Below, piece by piece: positions 6,581 to 13,415 of a stretch of 21,589 bases of DNA; the stretch's first letter is position 1, and the number at the start of each line of letters is the position of its first letter. The notes beneath the pieces were generated by a model that searched no databases, was not told where the DNA came from, and saw nothing but the letters and a program-made list of their open reading frames with translations. Origin of the DNA: an uncultured bacterium (GTDB lineage Bacteria > Cyanobacteriota > Vampirovibrionia > Gastranaerophilales > Gastranaerophilaceae); assembly GCA_947169755.1 (NCBI GenBank), contig CAMVQX010000011.1, forward strand, positions 1-21,589, in the 5' to 3' direction. Both the position numbers and the translations under genes were made by a program.

Positions 6581-7588
6581 ATGTATAGATGTAAAGATTG
6601 CCAAAAAGAATATAGCCAAAAAGTTGAGTATTGTGATTGCGGAAACAATACATTTGATTATATTGAAGATGCTGTTGTCCCAAAAACAACTGCCAGAGAA
6701 CCATTTACCGCAAAAGAAAAATCAGCAATAGTTTCTCAAATTTTCTTTTTGGTATGTCTTATTTTATCAGTTGTTGTTTGGATAATACCGGTAAAAACAC
6801 AGACGCCTGTTGAAGAAAAACCTGCTCCAAAAGTTACAGAGATTAAAGCATTTCCGTCAATAGATAAAATTTGGAATTCAACTCCGCCAAAACAAAAACT
6901 TCCGGCACAAACAACTCAACTTCCAACGGTAACTGAACCTGTAGCTATTGCAACATCAACACCTATACAACCAATTCAAAGACCGGCTCAAACAAAGCCT
7001 GCACAAACACAAACAAAACCGTCAACTACTCAAAAACCACAAACGCAGACTAAACCGACACAAACTCAAACTAAACCTGCGCCACAAGCGCAAACTAAAC
7101 CCACAACACAGACACAAACTAAACCTGCGCCACAAACGCAAACAAAGCCTGCGCAAACAACTTCTCCAACACAGACTCGAACTTCATCACAGGCTAAACC
7201 TCAAACACAAACTAAGCCTGCACAAACTTCAACCCCGCAAACTTCAAATCAAACACCGGTAAAACAAGAAACTAAAACATATAATTCAAACAGTTTTGAA
7301 ATGCTTAAGTACAAAGGTGAATTGCGCTCAGCAATGTTTAAAAAACTTCCCGTAGGCAGCATTCAAGGCTCAGGTACATGCTCTGTTCAGTTTTCAGTAG
7401 ACCCGACAGGCAAACTTATTAACAGAAGTTTTGCTCAAAAATCAGATAACAAAACAATAAATGATGCTGTATATTATATGATGATGAGTGTCCCGCGTTT
7501 TAACCCGCCACCGGCAGGATATAACGGTTCTTTGATAAAAATGTATTTCAAATTCTATGATGGTTCTTACGAAATATCAATATACTAA
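6581..7588 (+). CDS. Zinc-ribbon, transmembrane, TonB-domain protein
   Basis: Residues 4-20 carry C-x2-C-x10-C-x-C (Cys4, 7, 18, 20), a compact zinc-ribbon knuckle pair. A transmembrane helix spans about 50-70, followed by a 120-residue spacer (107-230) made of Thr-Gln-Thr-Lys-Pro repeats, and a C-terminal TonB-type domain (about 245-335): RSAMFKKLPVGS, CSVQFSVDPTGKLINRSF, then INDAV...MMSVPRFNPPPAGY, which matches the family's A...I..APF.PPP pattern. The ribbon should lie in the cytoplasm and the TonB domain in the periplasm. It differs from classical TonB, whose N-terminus is a short cytoplasmic tail and an ExbB-binding helix. The start ATG lies four bases after the previous stop with no good ribosome site, so it is probably coupled to the upstream gene. 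Confidence 0.8.
   Translation: MYRCKDCQKEYSQKVEYCDCGNNTFDYIEDAVVPKTTAREPFTAKEKSAIVSQIFFLVCLILSVVVWIIPVKTQTPVEEKPAPKVTEIKAFPSIDKIWNSTPPKQKLPAQTTQLPTVTEPVAIATSTPIQPIQRPAQTKPAQTQTKPSTTQKPQTQTKPTQTQTKPAPQAQTKPTTQTQTKPAPQTQTKPAQTTSPTQTRTSSQAKPQTQTKPAQTSTPQTSNQTPVKQETKTYNSNSFEMLKYKGELRSAMFKKLPVGSIQGSGTCSVQFSVDPTGKLINRSFAQKSDNKTINDAVYYMMMSVPRFNPPPAGYNGSLIKMYFKFYDGSYEISIY
6899..7270 (+). repeat. TQTKP-type low-complexity repeat tract
   Basis: DNA encoding residues 107-230 of the zinc-ribbon TonB protein is a run of imperfect 15-24 base units encoding Gln-Thr-Lys-Pro with Ala/Pro/Thr variants. Some neighbouring units are nearly identical at DNA level (for example around 7062-7145), so length variation by slippage or recombination is plausible. 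Such spacers let a TonB domain cross the periplasm. Confidence 0.85.
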
Positions 7589-7596
7589 AATCATTC

Positions 7597-7627
7597 AACA
7601 ACTTGATTTAAAATATAAAAAGTTGTT
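7597..7627 (+). terminator. Weak hairpin at the end of the TonB cluster
   Basis: AACAACTT (7597-7604) pairs with AAGTTGTT (7620-7627) around a 15-base A/T loop, followed by TTTAAAATATTT. The stem is AT-rich and the loop long, so at best it is a partial terminator; transcription may continue to the gene at 7664. Confidence 0.3.
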
Positions 7628-7663
7628 TTAAAATATTTAAGTTACAATAGCGAGGTATTTATT

Positions 7664-7846
7664 ATGAAATGGATTGTTATTTTACTTATTGCAGCAGCAG
7701 CTTGTTGGGCTTATTTTAATGTTGATATGAACCAATTTAAACAAAATTCAACACAAACTTTCAAGCAAGAAAAGAACCTAAAGAAATTTTTCCAAGCTGA
7801 CGAAATGAATAAAAAAGAAACACAAGAAGTTATAGACAATTTCTAA
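7664..7846 (+). CDS. Hypothetical 60-residue membrane-anchored protein
   Basis: The ATG has GAGG eight bases upstream and a TACAAT at 7643-7648 that could be a -10 box, without a good -35. Residues 2-17 are a hydrophobic anchor (KWIVILLIAAAACWAYF), and the remaining 43 residues are a polar, helical, Gln/Lys/Glu-rich tail. A strong terminator follows. It may belong to the upstream envelope cluster as its last member or be separately transcribed. No family is recognised. Confidence 0.65.
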   Translation: MKWIVILLIAAAACWAYFNVDMNQFKQNSTQTFKQEKNLKKFFQADEMNKKETQEVIDNF

Positions 7847-7863
7847 AAATTACAAAAAAAAAT

Positions 7864-7888
7864 GACCGATTTTATATCGGTCTTTTTT
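7864..7888 (+). terminator. Rho-independent terminator
   Basis: GACCGAT, loop TTTAT, ATCGGTC, then six T. An A run precedes it, so it could also act on the minus strand for the gene at 7931-8107. Confidence 0.9.
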
Positions 7889-7930
7889 GTGATTCCTATT
7901 TCCTATAATTCCTGATTTTCCTAACGACAT

Positions 7931-8107
7931 TTATGCAATGAAGTTTGTCCCAAACCTGCTTGCACCGTGGAAAAATGATTGTCGCATAATTTCCACCAAA
8001 CTCTTTTTTATAACATGTTTGTTATTTAAATCAACATTATTAATTGCATCTGATGTTTGCTTGTAAGTATCTGTAACAGTATTGGAAAATAATAGTACTG
8101 TAGCCAT
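7931..8107 (-). CDS. Hypothetical 58-residue protein
   Basis: An ATG at 8105-8107 on the minus strand has GAGAGAGG nine bases upstream and opens a 58-codon frame ending at TAA (7931-7933), 42 bases before the terminator at 7864-7888, which carries an A run usable as a T run on this strand. The product is neutral to basic and soluble: MATVLLFSNTVTDTYKQTSD at the start, a VDLNNKHVIKKSLVEIMRQS helix-like middle and SRFGTNFIA at the end. It has no signal peptide and I recognise no family. It is divergent from the gene at 8277. The coding call rests on the ribosome site, the clean frame and its fit in a stretch that otherwise would be an empty 430 bases. Confidence 0.6.
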   Translation of the reverse strand: MATVLLFSNTVTDTYKQTSDAINNVDLNNKHVIKKSLVEIMRQSFFHGASRFGTNFIA

Positions 8108-8168
8108 TTTGGAAACCTCTCTCTTTAATATCTCTCGTATTTATATAAAAAATTTTTATAAAAAATTA

Positions 8169-8196
8169 TTGACTTTTTATATTCAATTTATATAAA
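8169..8196 (+). promoter_or_regulatory. Strong promoter of the 8277 gene
   Basis: TTGACT (8169-8174), 16 bases, TATAAA (8191-8196). The predicted start near 8203 leaves a leader of about 74 bases before the ATG. Unlike several genes here, this one has a normal leader with a Shine-Dalgarno site. Confidence 0.7.
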
Positions 8197-8276
8197 ATTT
8201 GTTACAAAAGTTTACAAATACTAAAGAAATGCCAGAATATACCGTTATTTTAAGTAAGTTTGAAAGGAGAGAAATC

Positions 8277-8771
8277 ATGGCAGATGATATGAAAATAGGC
8301 GCTGTAGGTACACAAAAGGTTGATTTCAACAAATGGAAAAAACTTACACCGCAAGAAATTATAAAAGAACAAGGTAAAGGGGAAGAAATCCCCTCAGAAA
8401 TACTCGTTTGGGCACAGCAAATGGCAGCATTTGCAAAAATTCCCGATGATGTAACATATGAACAGGTTGATGGTGATGTCGGAATTGATGCGCTGAACAA
8501 ACTCGGAATTGAAGATGAAGAAGCTTTAGCGCCGGAAGCTGAAAATGCTGAAAAACCTGAAGAAACAGAAGAACCTGATGCCGTTAAAGATCCTGCTAAA
8601 ACAGAAGAAAATCAAGAAACTGACGAAGAAGAGCTTGCAACATCAGAAACAGCACAAGAAACTGAAGATAACGAAATCGCAGAAGAAGAATTCTCACTTG
8701 CAAATGCAGATATTACATCAGACAATAATGAAATAAGAAAACGTAAAGAAAGAAAAGGCCGATTAGACTAG
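8277..8771 (+). CDS. Hypothetical acidic protein, 164 aa
   Basis: The start is the ATG at 8277 because AAAGGAGA lies seven bases upstream; an in-frame upstream TTG (8199) would fall at the predicted transcription start. Residues 1-80 look folded (KLTPQEIIKEQGKG, EILVWAQQMAAFAKI, GIDALNKLGIED). Residues 81-145 are a highly acidic Glu/Thr/Pro/Ala tail, almost surely disordered, and the last residues are a basic patch (RKRKERKGR). There is no signal or membrane segment. The stop codon region overlaps the convergent rpe by nine bases. Family and function are unknown. Confidence 0.75.
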   Translation: MADDMKIGAVGTQKVDFNKWKKLTPQEIIKEQGKGEEIPSEILVWAQQMAAFAKIPDDVTYEQVDGDVGIDALNKLGIEDEEALAPEAENAEKPEETEEPDAVKDPAKTEENQETDEEELATSETAQETEDNEIAEEEFSLANADITSDNNEIRKRKERKGRLD

Positions 8772-9395
8772 GGATTTAATGGCTTTTTGAATATCATTTG
8801 AGCCGTAAATATAATTTCCGGCAACTAGAGAATTTGCACCATATTGTGTGCAAATTCTTGCTGTTTGGGCATTTATTCCGCCATCAACTTGAATGATTAA
8901 ATTATCTTTAGCTTTTTCTTTTATTGCAGGGATTTTTTCGGCGCAATCTTGCATAAATTTTTGACCGCCAAAACCTGGTTCTACCGTCATTACAAGGAGT
9001 AAATCCAAAGCGTTCAAATAAGGAAATACAACATCTGCCGGAGTTTTTGGCTTTATTGACATACCGGCTTTAACACCAAAAGATTTTATTAATCTTATAA
9101 GACCATTTATGTCCTTTGATGCCTCAAAATGGAATGTTATTATATCTGCACCGGCTTTGGCAAACGATTCAACATATTTTTCAGGATTTTCTATCATTAA
9201 ATGTACATCAAGAGGGAGTTTTGTAACTTTTTTAATTGATTTTACAACAGGAACACCTATTGTAATATTAGGCACAAAGTGCCCGTCCATTACATCAATA
9301 TGAAGCCAATTGGCACCTGCATCTTCAACACGTTTTATATCACGTTCAAGATTGGCAAAATCAGCTGATAGAATAGACGGTGATACTATAATCAT
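8763..9395 (-). CDS. rpe: Ribulose-phosphate 3-epimerase
   Basis: Rpe interconverts ribulose-5-phosphate and xylulose-5-phosphate in the pentose phosphate pathway. The 210-residue TIM barrel has all family landmarks: SPSILSADF at the start, HIDVMDGHFVPN (metal ligands His32, Asp34), DVHLMIENP (His65), MTVEPGFGGQKF (phosphate-binding loop) and QVDGGIN (Asp171). Its ATG overlaps the rnc stop in an ATGA, and it is the last gene of the operon. No terminator hairpin follows; its 3' end overlaps the opposite-strand gene at 8277 by nine bases, so the transcript must end inside that gene in antisense. Confidence 0.97.
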   Translation of the reverse strand: MIIVSPSILSADFANLERDIKRVEDAGANWLHIDVMDGHFVPNITIGVPVVKSIKKVTKLPLDVHLMIENPEKYVESFAKAGADIITFHFEASKDINGLIRLIKSFGVKAGMSIKPKTPADVVFPYLNALDLLLVMTVEPGFGGQKFMQDCAEKIPAIKEKAKDNLIIQVDGGINAQTARICTQYGANSLVAGNYIYGSNDIQKAIKSLV

Positions 9396-10078
9396 TTTAT
9401 TACTCCCAAAACCTTGCAGGCTTCATAAGCAGCATGTTGTTCTGCATCTTTCTTTGATTTGCCAGAACCTTTGGCAACAACTTTACCTTGATGAGAAACT
9501 TCAACCGTAAAGATTTTTTTGTGTGCAGGACCTGTTTCACTCAAGAGATTATAGACAGGAGTCTTTTTATCGACAGATTGTGTATACTCCTGTAAAATTG
9601 CTTTTGCATTAAATTTTTCAAAATTGTCATCAACTTCCTCAATATACTGCATCAAAACATTTTGAAGAAATGGTATGAGCTTTTTAAGTTTTCCGTCAAG
9701 ATAATAAGCCCCTAAAACAGCTTCAAAAGCGCACGCACAAACTGATTCTATCTCCGCATACCCTTGTTTTGCTTCATGTTTTGAAAGTATTATTAAATCG
9801 CACAATCCAATTTCCCTTGAAATTTTTGCAAGAGTGCTATCAGAAACAATTATTGACCTTATTTTTGACAAACTTCCTTCAGTATAATCAGGGTATTTCT
9901 CAAATAAAATTTGTGATGCAACAAGCTTTAAAACAGCATCACCCAAAAATTCCAACCGTTCATAATTTTCGTTATACGGCAACTCTTTTTCTTTTGTAAA
10001 AGACGGGTGAGTCAATGCCCTTTTAAACAAGTCCGCTTTTCCAATCCTAATACCGAATATTTTTTCTAAAGCCTTCAT
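9392..10078 (-). CDS. rnc: Ribonuclease III with Cys at a catalytic Asp position
   Basis: RNase III cuts double-stranded RNA in rRNA maturation and mRNA turnover. The nuclease domain (1-150) has the signature NYERLEFLGDAVL with Glu40 and Asp47 (E. coli Glu38 and Asp45). The double-stranded RNA-binding domain (156-226) is complete, ending GSGKSKKDAEQHAAYEA. In the second metal-binding motif, usually A-D-x-x-E-A (E. coli Asp114, Glu117), the sequence is A-C-A-F-E-A: Glu119 is kept but residue 116 is Cys (codon TGC at 9731-9733). Length (228) and all else are normal. The start overlaps the cdsA stop as ATGA with AAAAGGAC upstream, and rpe follows in the same way. Function is very likely RNase III; how the substitution affects metal binding is open. 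Confidence 0.95.
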   Translation of the reverse strand: MKALEKIFGIRIGKADLFKRALTHPSFTKEKELPYNENYERLEFLGDAVLKLVASQILFEKYPDYTEGSLSKIRSIIVSDSTLAKISREIGLCDLIILSKHEAKQGYAEIESVCACAFEAVLGAYYLDGKLKKLIPFLQNVLMQYIEEVDDNFEKFNAKAILQEYTQSVDKKTPVYNLLSETGPAHKKIFTVEVSHQGKVVAKGSGKSKKDAEQHAAYEACKVLGVIK

Positions 10079-10950
10079 AAAAGTCCTTTTATGTAATTTA
10101 TAACATCATTAGAAAAAACAAAATATTTACAGAAGAAATACATTACGGGAATAGTTAGTATAAAACTGTCTGATCTGTCCAGAAATCCACCATGCCCCGG
10201 TAAAGAATGACCTGAATCTTTAACTCCTGCATCACGTTTTATTAAAGATTCGCATAAATCACCGATTTGTGCGAATATAGTGCAAATAAGCCCAACAGAA
10301 ACCGAAACATACCATGGAAGCGGTGTAAAGAAATAATTTATAAACAAACCGATAATTACAGTCCCTATGACTGCACTAATCATACCGCCGATAGAGCCTT
10401 CGATAGTTTTGTTTGGGCTGATAACAGGGGCAAGTTTATGTTTGCCTAAATGAGTCCCGGCATAATAACATCCGACATCTGTTGAAAGTACTGCAGTAAA
10501 CATCATTACAACAAAGCCCAATCCGTCATTATAATTTACTGAACTCAAATCTCTTAACAAAAGTAGATGTAATGAGAAATAGCCACAATATACAAATCCT
10601 AAAATTGTTGTTGCAACATTTGCGATATACGGCTGCCTTCCTCTGAAAAGTACCCACAAAAAAGATGCAAATGTACAAAAAGTTAATGCAGCAGCAACAT
10701 ATTCCACTCTTTTAAAATACATTATTGCGGCAAGTATAATTTCTGAAGCTATTATAATTTTTAAACTTGGATAAAAACCCTTATGCTCAAGTATTTTCAC
10801 ATATTCTTTTGATGCAAAAGATATCATACAAAAAATCATTAACAAAAGCGGAATACCACCGAGAACAATACATCCCATTGCAATTGTTCCCATAATCGCA
10901 CCCGTTAGCATTTTTGTTGCATTTTTATTCAAGCCTTTTACTTCATCCAT
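10075..10950 (-). CDS. cdsA: Phosphatidate cytidylyltransferase
   Basis: CdsA makes CDP-diacylglycerol from phosphatidic acid and CTP in the inner membrane. The 291-residue protein has about eight hydrophobic helices, the STDVGCYYAGTHLGKHKLAP and SPNKTIEGS segments typical of the family, and the C-terminal signature S-L-I-K-R-D-A-G-V-K-D ... L-P-G-H-G-G-F-L-D-R-S-D (about residues 235-261). Its start overlaps the frr stop by one base (TAATG) and its stop overlaps rnc (ATGA). Confidence 0.96.
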   Translation of the reverse strand: MDEVKGLNKNATKMLTGAIMGTIAMGCIVLGGIPLLLMIFCMISFASKEYVKILEHKGFYPSLKIIIASEIILAAIMYFKRVEYVAAALTFCTFASFLWVLFRGRQPYIANVATTILGFVYCGYFSLHLLLLRDLSSVNYNDGLGFVVMMFTAVLSTDVGCYYAGTHLGKHKLAPVISPNKTIEGSIGGMISAVIGTVIIGLFINYFFTPLPWYVSVSVGLICTIFAQIGDLCESLIKRDAGVKDSGHSLPGHGGFLDRSDSFILTIPVMYFFCKYFVFSNDVINYIKGLL

Positions 10951-11516
10951 TATACGGTCATAACCTCTTTTTCTTTATCGGCAACAGATTTATCAATAAT
11001 ACCTGTATATTTATCTGTAAGTTTTTGAATCTTGTCTTGATTATCTTTTACACTATCTTCAGGAAGATTTTCATCTTTCTCTATTTTTTTCAAATCATCA
11101 ACCATATCGCGGCGGATATTTCTTATTGCAACTTTTGAATCCTCACCGAGTTTTTTAACTTCTTTTGCAGATTCTCTGCGTCTTTCCTCAGTCAAAGGCG
11201 GAAATGCAAGTCGAATACAAATACCGTCACTGTTTGGCGGAATACCGATTTCGGCTTTTATTATTGCTTTTTCAATTTCTTTAATAATTGTTTTGTCATA
11301 AGGTGTGATAACAAGAGTAGTACCGTCTTGCACTGAAACTTGAGACATTTGTCTCAATGGTGTCGGCGCTCCATAATAGTCAACCAAAACTTTATCCAAA
11401 ATCAACGGATTAGCTCTGCCTGAACGAATTGAACCAAACTCCTTGTGAAGCTGATTTACAGCTTTTTCCATTTTTTCTTCCCCAAATAAAAATAATTCTT
11501 CTAATGCCTCGCTCAT
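10950..11516 (-). CDS. frr: Ribosome recycling factor
   Basis: RRF splits post-termination ribosomes together with EF-G. The 188-residue length and motifs fit: GSIRSGRANPLILDKVLVDYYG near residue 30, PLRQMSQVSV, and the helical PPLTEERRRE segment. The ATG has GAAAGG nine bases upstream. pyrH-frr is a widely conserved pair, and it is kept here with 15 bases between the genes. Confidence 0.97.
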   Translation of the reverse strand: MSEALEELFLFGEEKMEKAVNQLHKEFGSIRSGRANPLILDKVLVDYYGAPTPLRQMSQVSVQDGTTLVITPYDKTIIKEIEKAIIKAEIGIPPNSDGICIRLAFPPLTEERRRESAKEVKKLGEDSKVAIRNIRRDMVDDLKKIEKDENLPEDSVKDNQDKIQKLTDKYTGIIDKSVADKEKEVMTV

Positions 11517-11531
11517 TTTTATACCTTTCTT

Positions 11532-12242
11532 TTAATTAATTTGTGTCCCTAATTCTTTACCATTTAAGATATCAATAATACCGTTTTTAGCCTCAAAATC
11601 AAAAACAACTATAGGTATATTGTTTTGTTTACATAGAGTACAAGCTGATGTATCCATAACTTTAAGACCATTTATTATAATATCGTCATATTTAATTTTA
11701 TCTAATTTTTTTGCATTCGGATTAGTTTTAGGATCATCTGTATAAACCCCGTCTACTCCGTTTTTAGCCATTAACATTGCTTCGGCATTAATTTCGGAAG
11801 CTCTTAAAGCAGCTGCGGTATCTGTTGTAAAGAAAGGATTTCCTGTTCCGGCCGCAAATATAACAACTCTACCTTTTTCAAGATGTCTAATGGCTCTGTA
11901 TCTGATATAAGGTTCAGCAATCTGATTCATAGCTATTGCACTTTGAACACGGCAGGGAATATCCATTTGATTCAAAGCACTTTGAAGTGCTATTGCGTTC
12001 ATAACTGTCGCAAGCATACCTACATAATCACCGGATGCCTGATCCATACCAAGTTTTGCACTGTTTTTCATTCCTCTGAAAATATTTCCGCCACCGACAA
12101 CAACTGCGATTTGAGCACCGAGTTCACGTGCTTTTTGAATTTCTCCCGCAATCATTTTCACAGGTTCTTGATCAATACCAAATTGTTGATTGCCTAACAG
12201 AGCCTCACCGCTTATTTTTAATAAAATTCTTTTATATTTCAT
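11532..12242 (-). CDS. pyrH: UMP kinase
   Basis: PyrH phosphorylates UMP to UDP. The 236-residue protein belongs to the amino-acid-kinase fold: YKRILLKISGEALLG at the N-terminus (phosphate-binding Lys and Gly), VVVGGGNIFRG, DYVGMLATVMNAIAL, the TGNPFFTTDTAAALRA nucleotide loop, and KNGVDGVYTDDP. The ATG has AAAGG eight bases upstream. It follows the AcsC-like gene after 36 bases. Confidence 0.97.
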   Translation of the reverse strand: MKYKRILLKISGEALLGNQQFGIDQEPVKMIAGEIQKARELGAQIAVVVGGGNIFRGMKNSAKLGMDQASGDYVGMLATVMNAIALQSALNQMDIPCRVQSAIAMNQIAEPYIRYRAIRHLEKGRVVIFAAGTGNPFFTTDTAAALRASEINAEAMLMAKNGVDGVYTDDPKTNPNAKKLDKIKYDDIIINGLKVMDTSACTLCKQNNIPIVVFDFEAKNGIIDILNGKELGTQIN

Positions 12243-12278
12243 ATAGGATACCTTTTTCTTAATATTAGCTTAAAGCAT

Positions 12279-13415
12279 TTATCTTGTAAAGGCTTTAAGT
12301 TTTGTCTTTACAAAATCTTCGATTTCAAAAGCATTAACAGTTCCGACAATTATTTCAAAATCTTTAATTTCTTCTTGCAGCTCATCTTTCATGTGGGCTA
12401 AAAGTCCGGGAATTATTATTTTGCGATTTTTCATTTTATTTGCAAAATCGTATTTTTTTATCATTTTTGCAGCTTTTTTTGCTGTAAATTTTTCAGCAGA
12501 CCATGCTGTTAAAACGCTCATGCCATCTGAAGGTGTAACAATTAAATAAGAAGGAACAGGCAAACTTTCAAGTTCATTTGCTACTGCAAAAAAAGTTAGT
12601 GCAAAATTTGTAGTCATGAAAATAAGCGAGTTTTCATCAGGATTATTAAATTCATAAATATTTGGTTCAACTTGAAGCGGTTTTTGAGGATCGGTATAAA
12701 TATTTTGCCTTAACATAATCAGTGACGTAAATAAGCTTTCATCAAAATCTTCAAAAACAATCATATTTGCATATTTACAGATATAATATGCTGCTCTTGA
12801 GCATAAATCATTTAAGTTTTCATTATGCTCAAACCAAACACATACAGGCTCACTGCAAGATTCATCTTTATCAAGAACAGCTTTTTTTCTTATAGTGATT
12901 AATTCTTGAGATGTAGATTTGAAATCGTTATCATTTATTATTTTTATTGGAAGTGATTTCAGTTTCTCAAATGTAATGCAGCTAAAATCAATATCTTGTT
13001 GTTTAGAATTTTTCAGAATTATTAAATCTACCTTAAAAATTTCATTTACGCATTTTATTTCAAAATTTTTAATTCGTTCAAGTTTCTTTTCCCAATTATT
13101 TTTTGCAACATCTATTGATACTGCAATTGGGCATGGATTATTGAATGTTTTTTCATGTCTGTATAATACATTTTCACCGCCTATTTTTATTCCGTTTATT
13201 TCGACTGTTTTTTGGGGAACTTTTGAACTTTGAATATATATATTTTTTAATTCATCAGGTGCATAGCAGCAATTGTCGATTTTAACCTGATGTTTTGAAA
13301 GCTTTAGAGCAAATGCCATACAGGTTGGGCAGCCGCATTCCTTGCAATTGGTATGATCCTGTTTTTTTGCTGCCGGAAGATATTTGAAGATTTGAAGCCC
13401 TGAAAGTTCGCTCAT
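12279..13415 (-). CDS. acsC: AcsC-like corrinoid/iron-sulfur protein large subunit, shortened barrel
   Basis: AcsC (CdhE) is the large subunit of the corrinoid/iron-sulfur methyl carrier of the Wood-Ljungdahl pathway. Residues 24-49 hold the four cysteines of its [4Fe-4S] domain in the family spacing C-x2-C-x4-C-x16-C (Cys24, 27, 32, 49) with ECGCPTCMAFALKL. Residues 235-280 (MLRQNIYTDPQKPLQVEPN, NPDENS, MTTNFALTFF) and 288-362 (SDGMSVLTAWSAEKF, RKIIIPG, IIVGTVNAFEI) match its C-terminal, corrinoid-binding part. The barrel between (about 90-230) is markedly short: I estimate 70-90 residues fewer than acetogen AcsC, which is about 446 residues (from memory). The upstream gene encodes a barrel of the same superfamily. 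Its ATG overlaps that gene's stop (ATGA), with AAGGGGG upstream. No acsA, acsB or acsE is visible here. Confidence 0.75.
   Translation of the reverse strand: MSELSGLQIFKYLPAAKKQDHTNCKECGCPTCMAFALKLSKHQVKIDNCCYAPDELKNIYIQSSKVPQKTVEINGIKIGGENVLYRHEKTFNNPCPIAVSIDVAKNNWEKKLERIKNFEIKCVNEIFKVDLIILKNSKQQDIDFSCITFEKLKSLPIKIINDNDFKSTSQELITIRKKAVLDKDESCSEPVCVWFEHNENLNDLCSRAAYYICKYANMIVFEDFDESLFTSLIMLRQNIYTDPQKPLQVEPNIYEFNNPDENSLIFMTTNFALTFFAVANELESLPVPSYLIVTPSDGMSVLTAWSAEKFTAKKAAKMIKKYDFANKMKNRKIIIPGLLAHMKDELQEEIKDFEIIVGTVNAFEIEDFVKTKLKAFTR

Noticed and set aside
6948..7262. A 104-codon frame rich in His, Lys, Leu and Arg inside the repeat tract
   Set aside because: It is the shifted reading of the TQTKP-coding repeats; low complexity keeps the other frame open by chance.
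6899..7270. Possible CRISPR-like or satellite repeat
   Set aside because: The units are imperfect, have no unique spacers and encode an in-frame Thr/Gln/Lys/Pro linker.
8199..8276. Longer start of the acidic-protein gene at TTG 8199
   Set aside because: It coincides with the predicted transcription start, whereas ATG 8277 has AAAGGAGA at ideal spacing.
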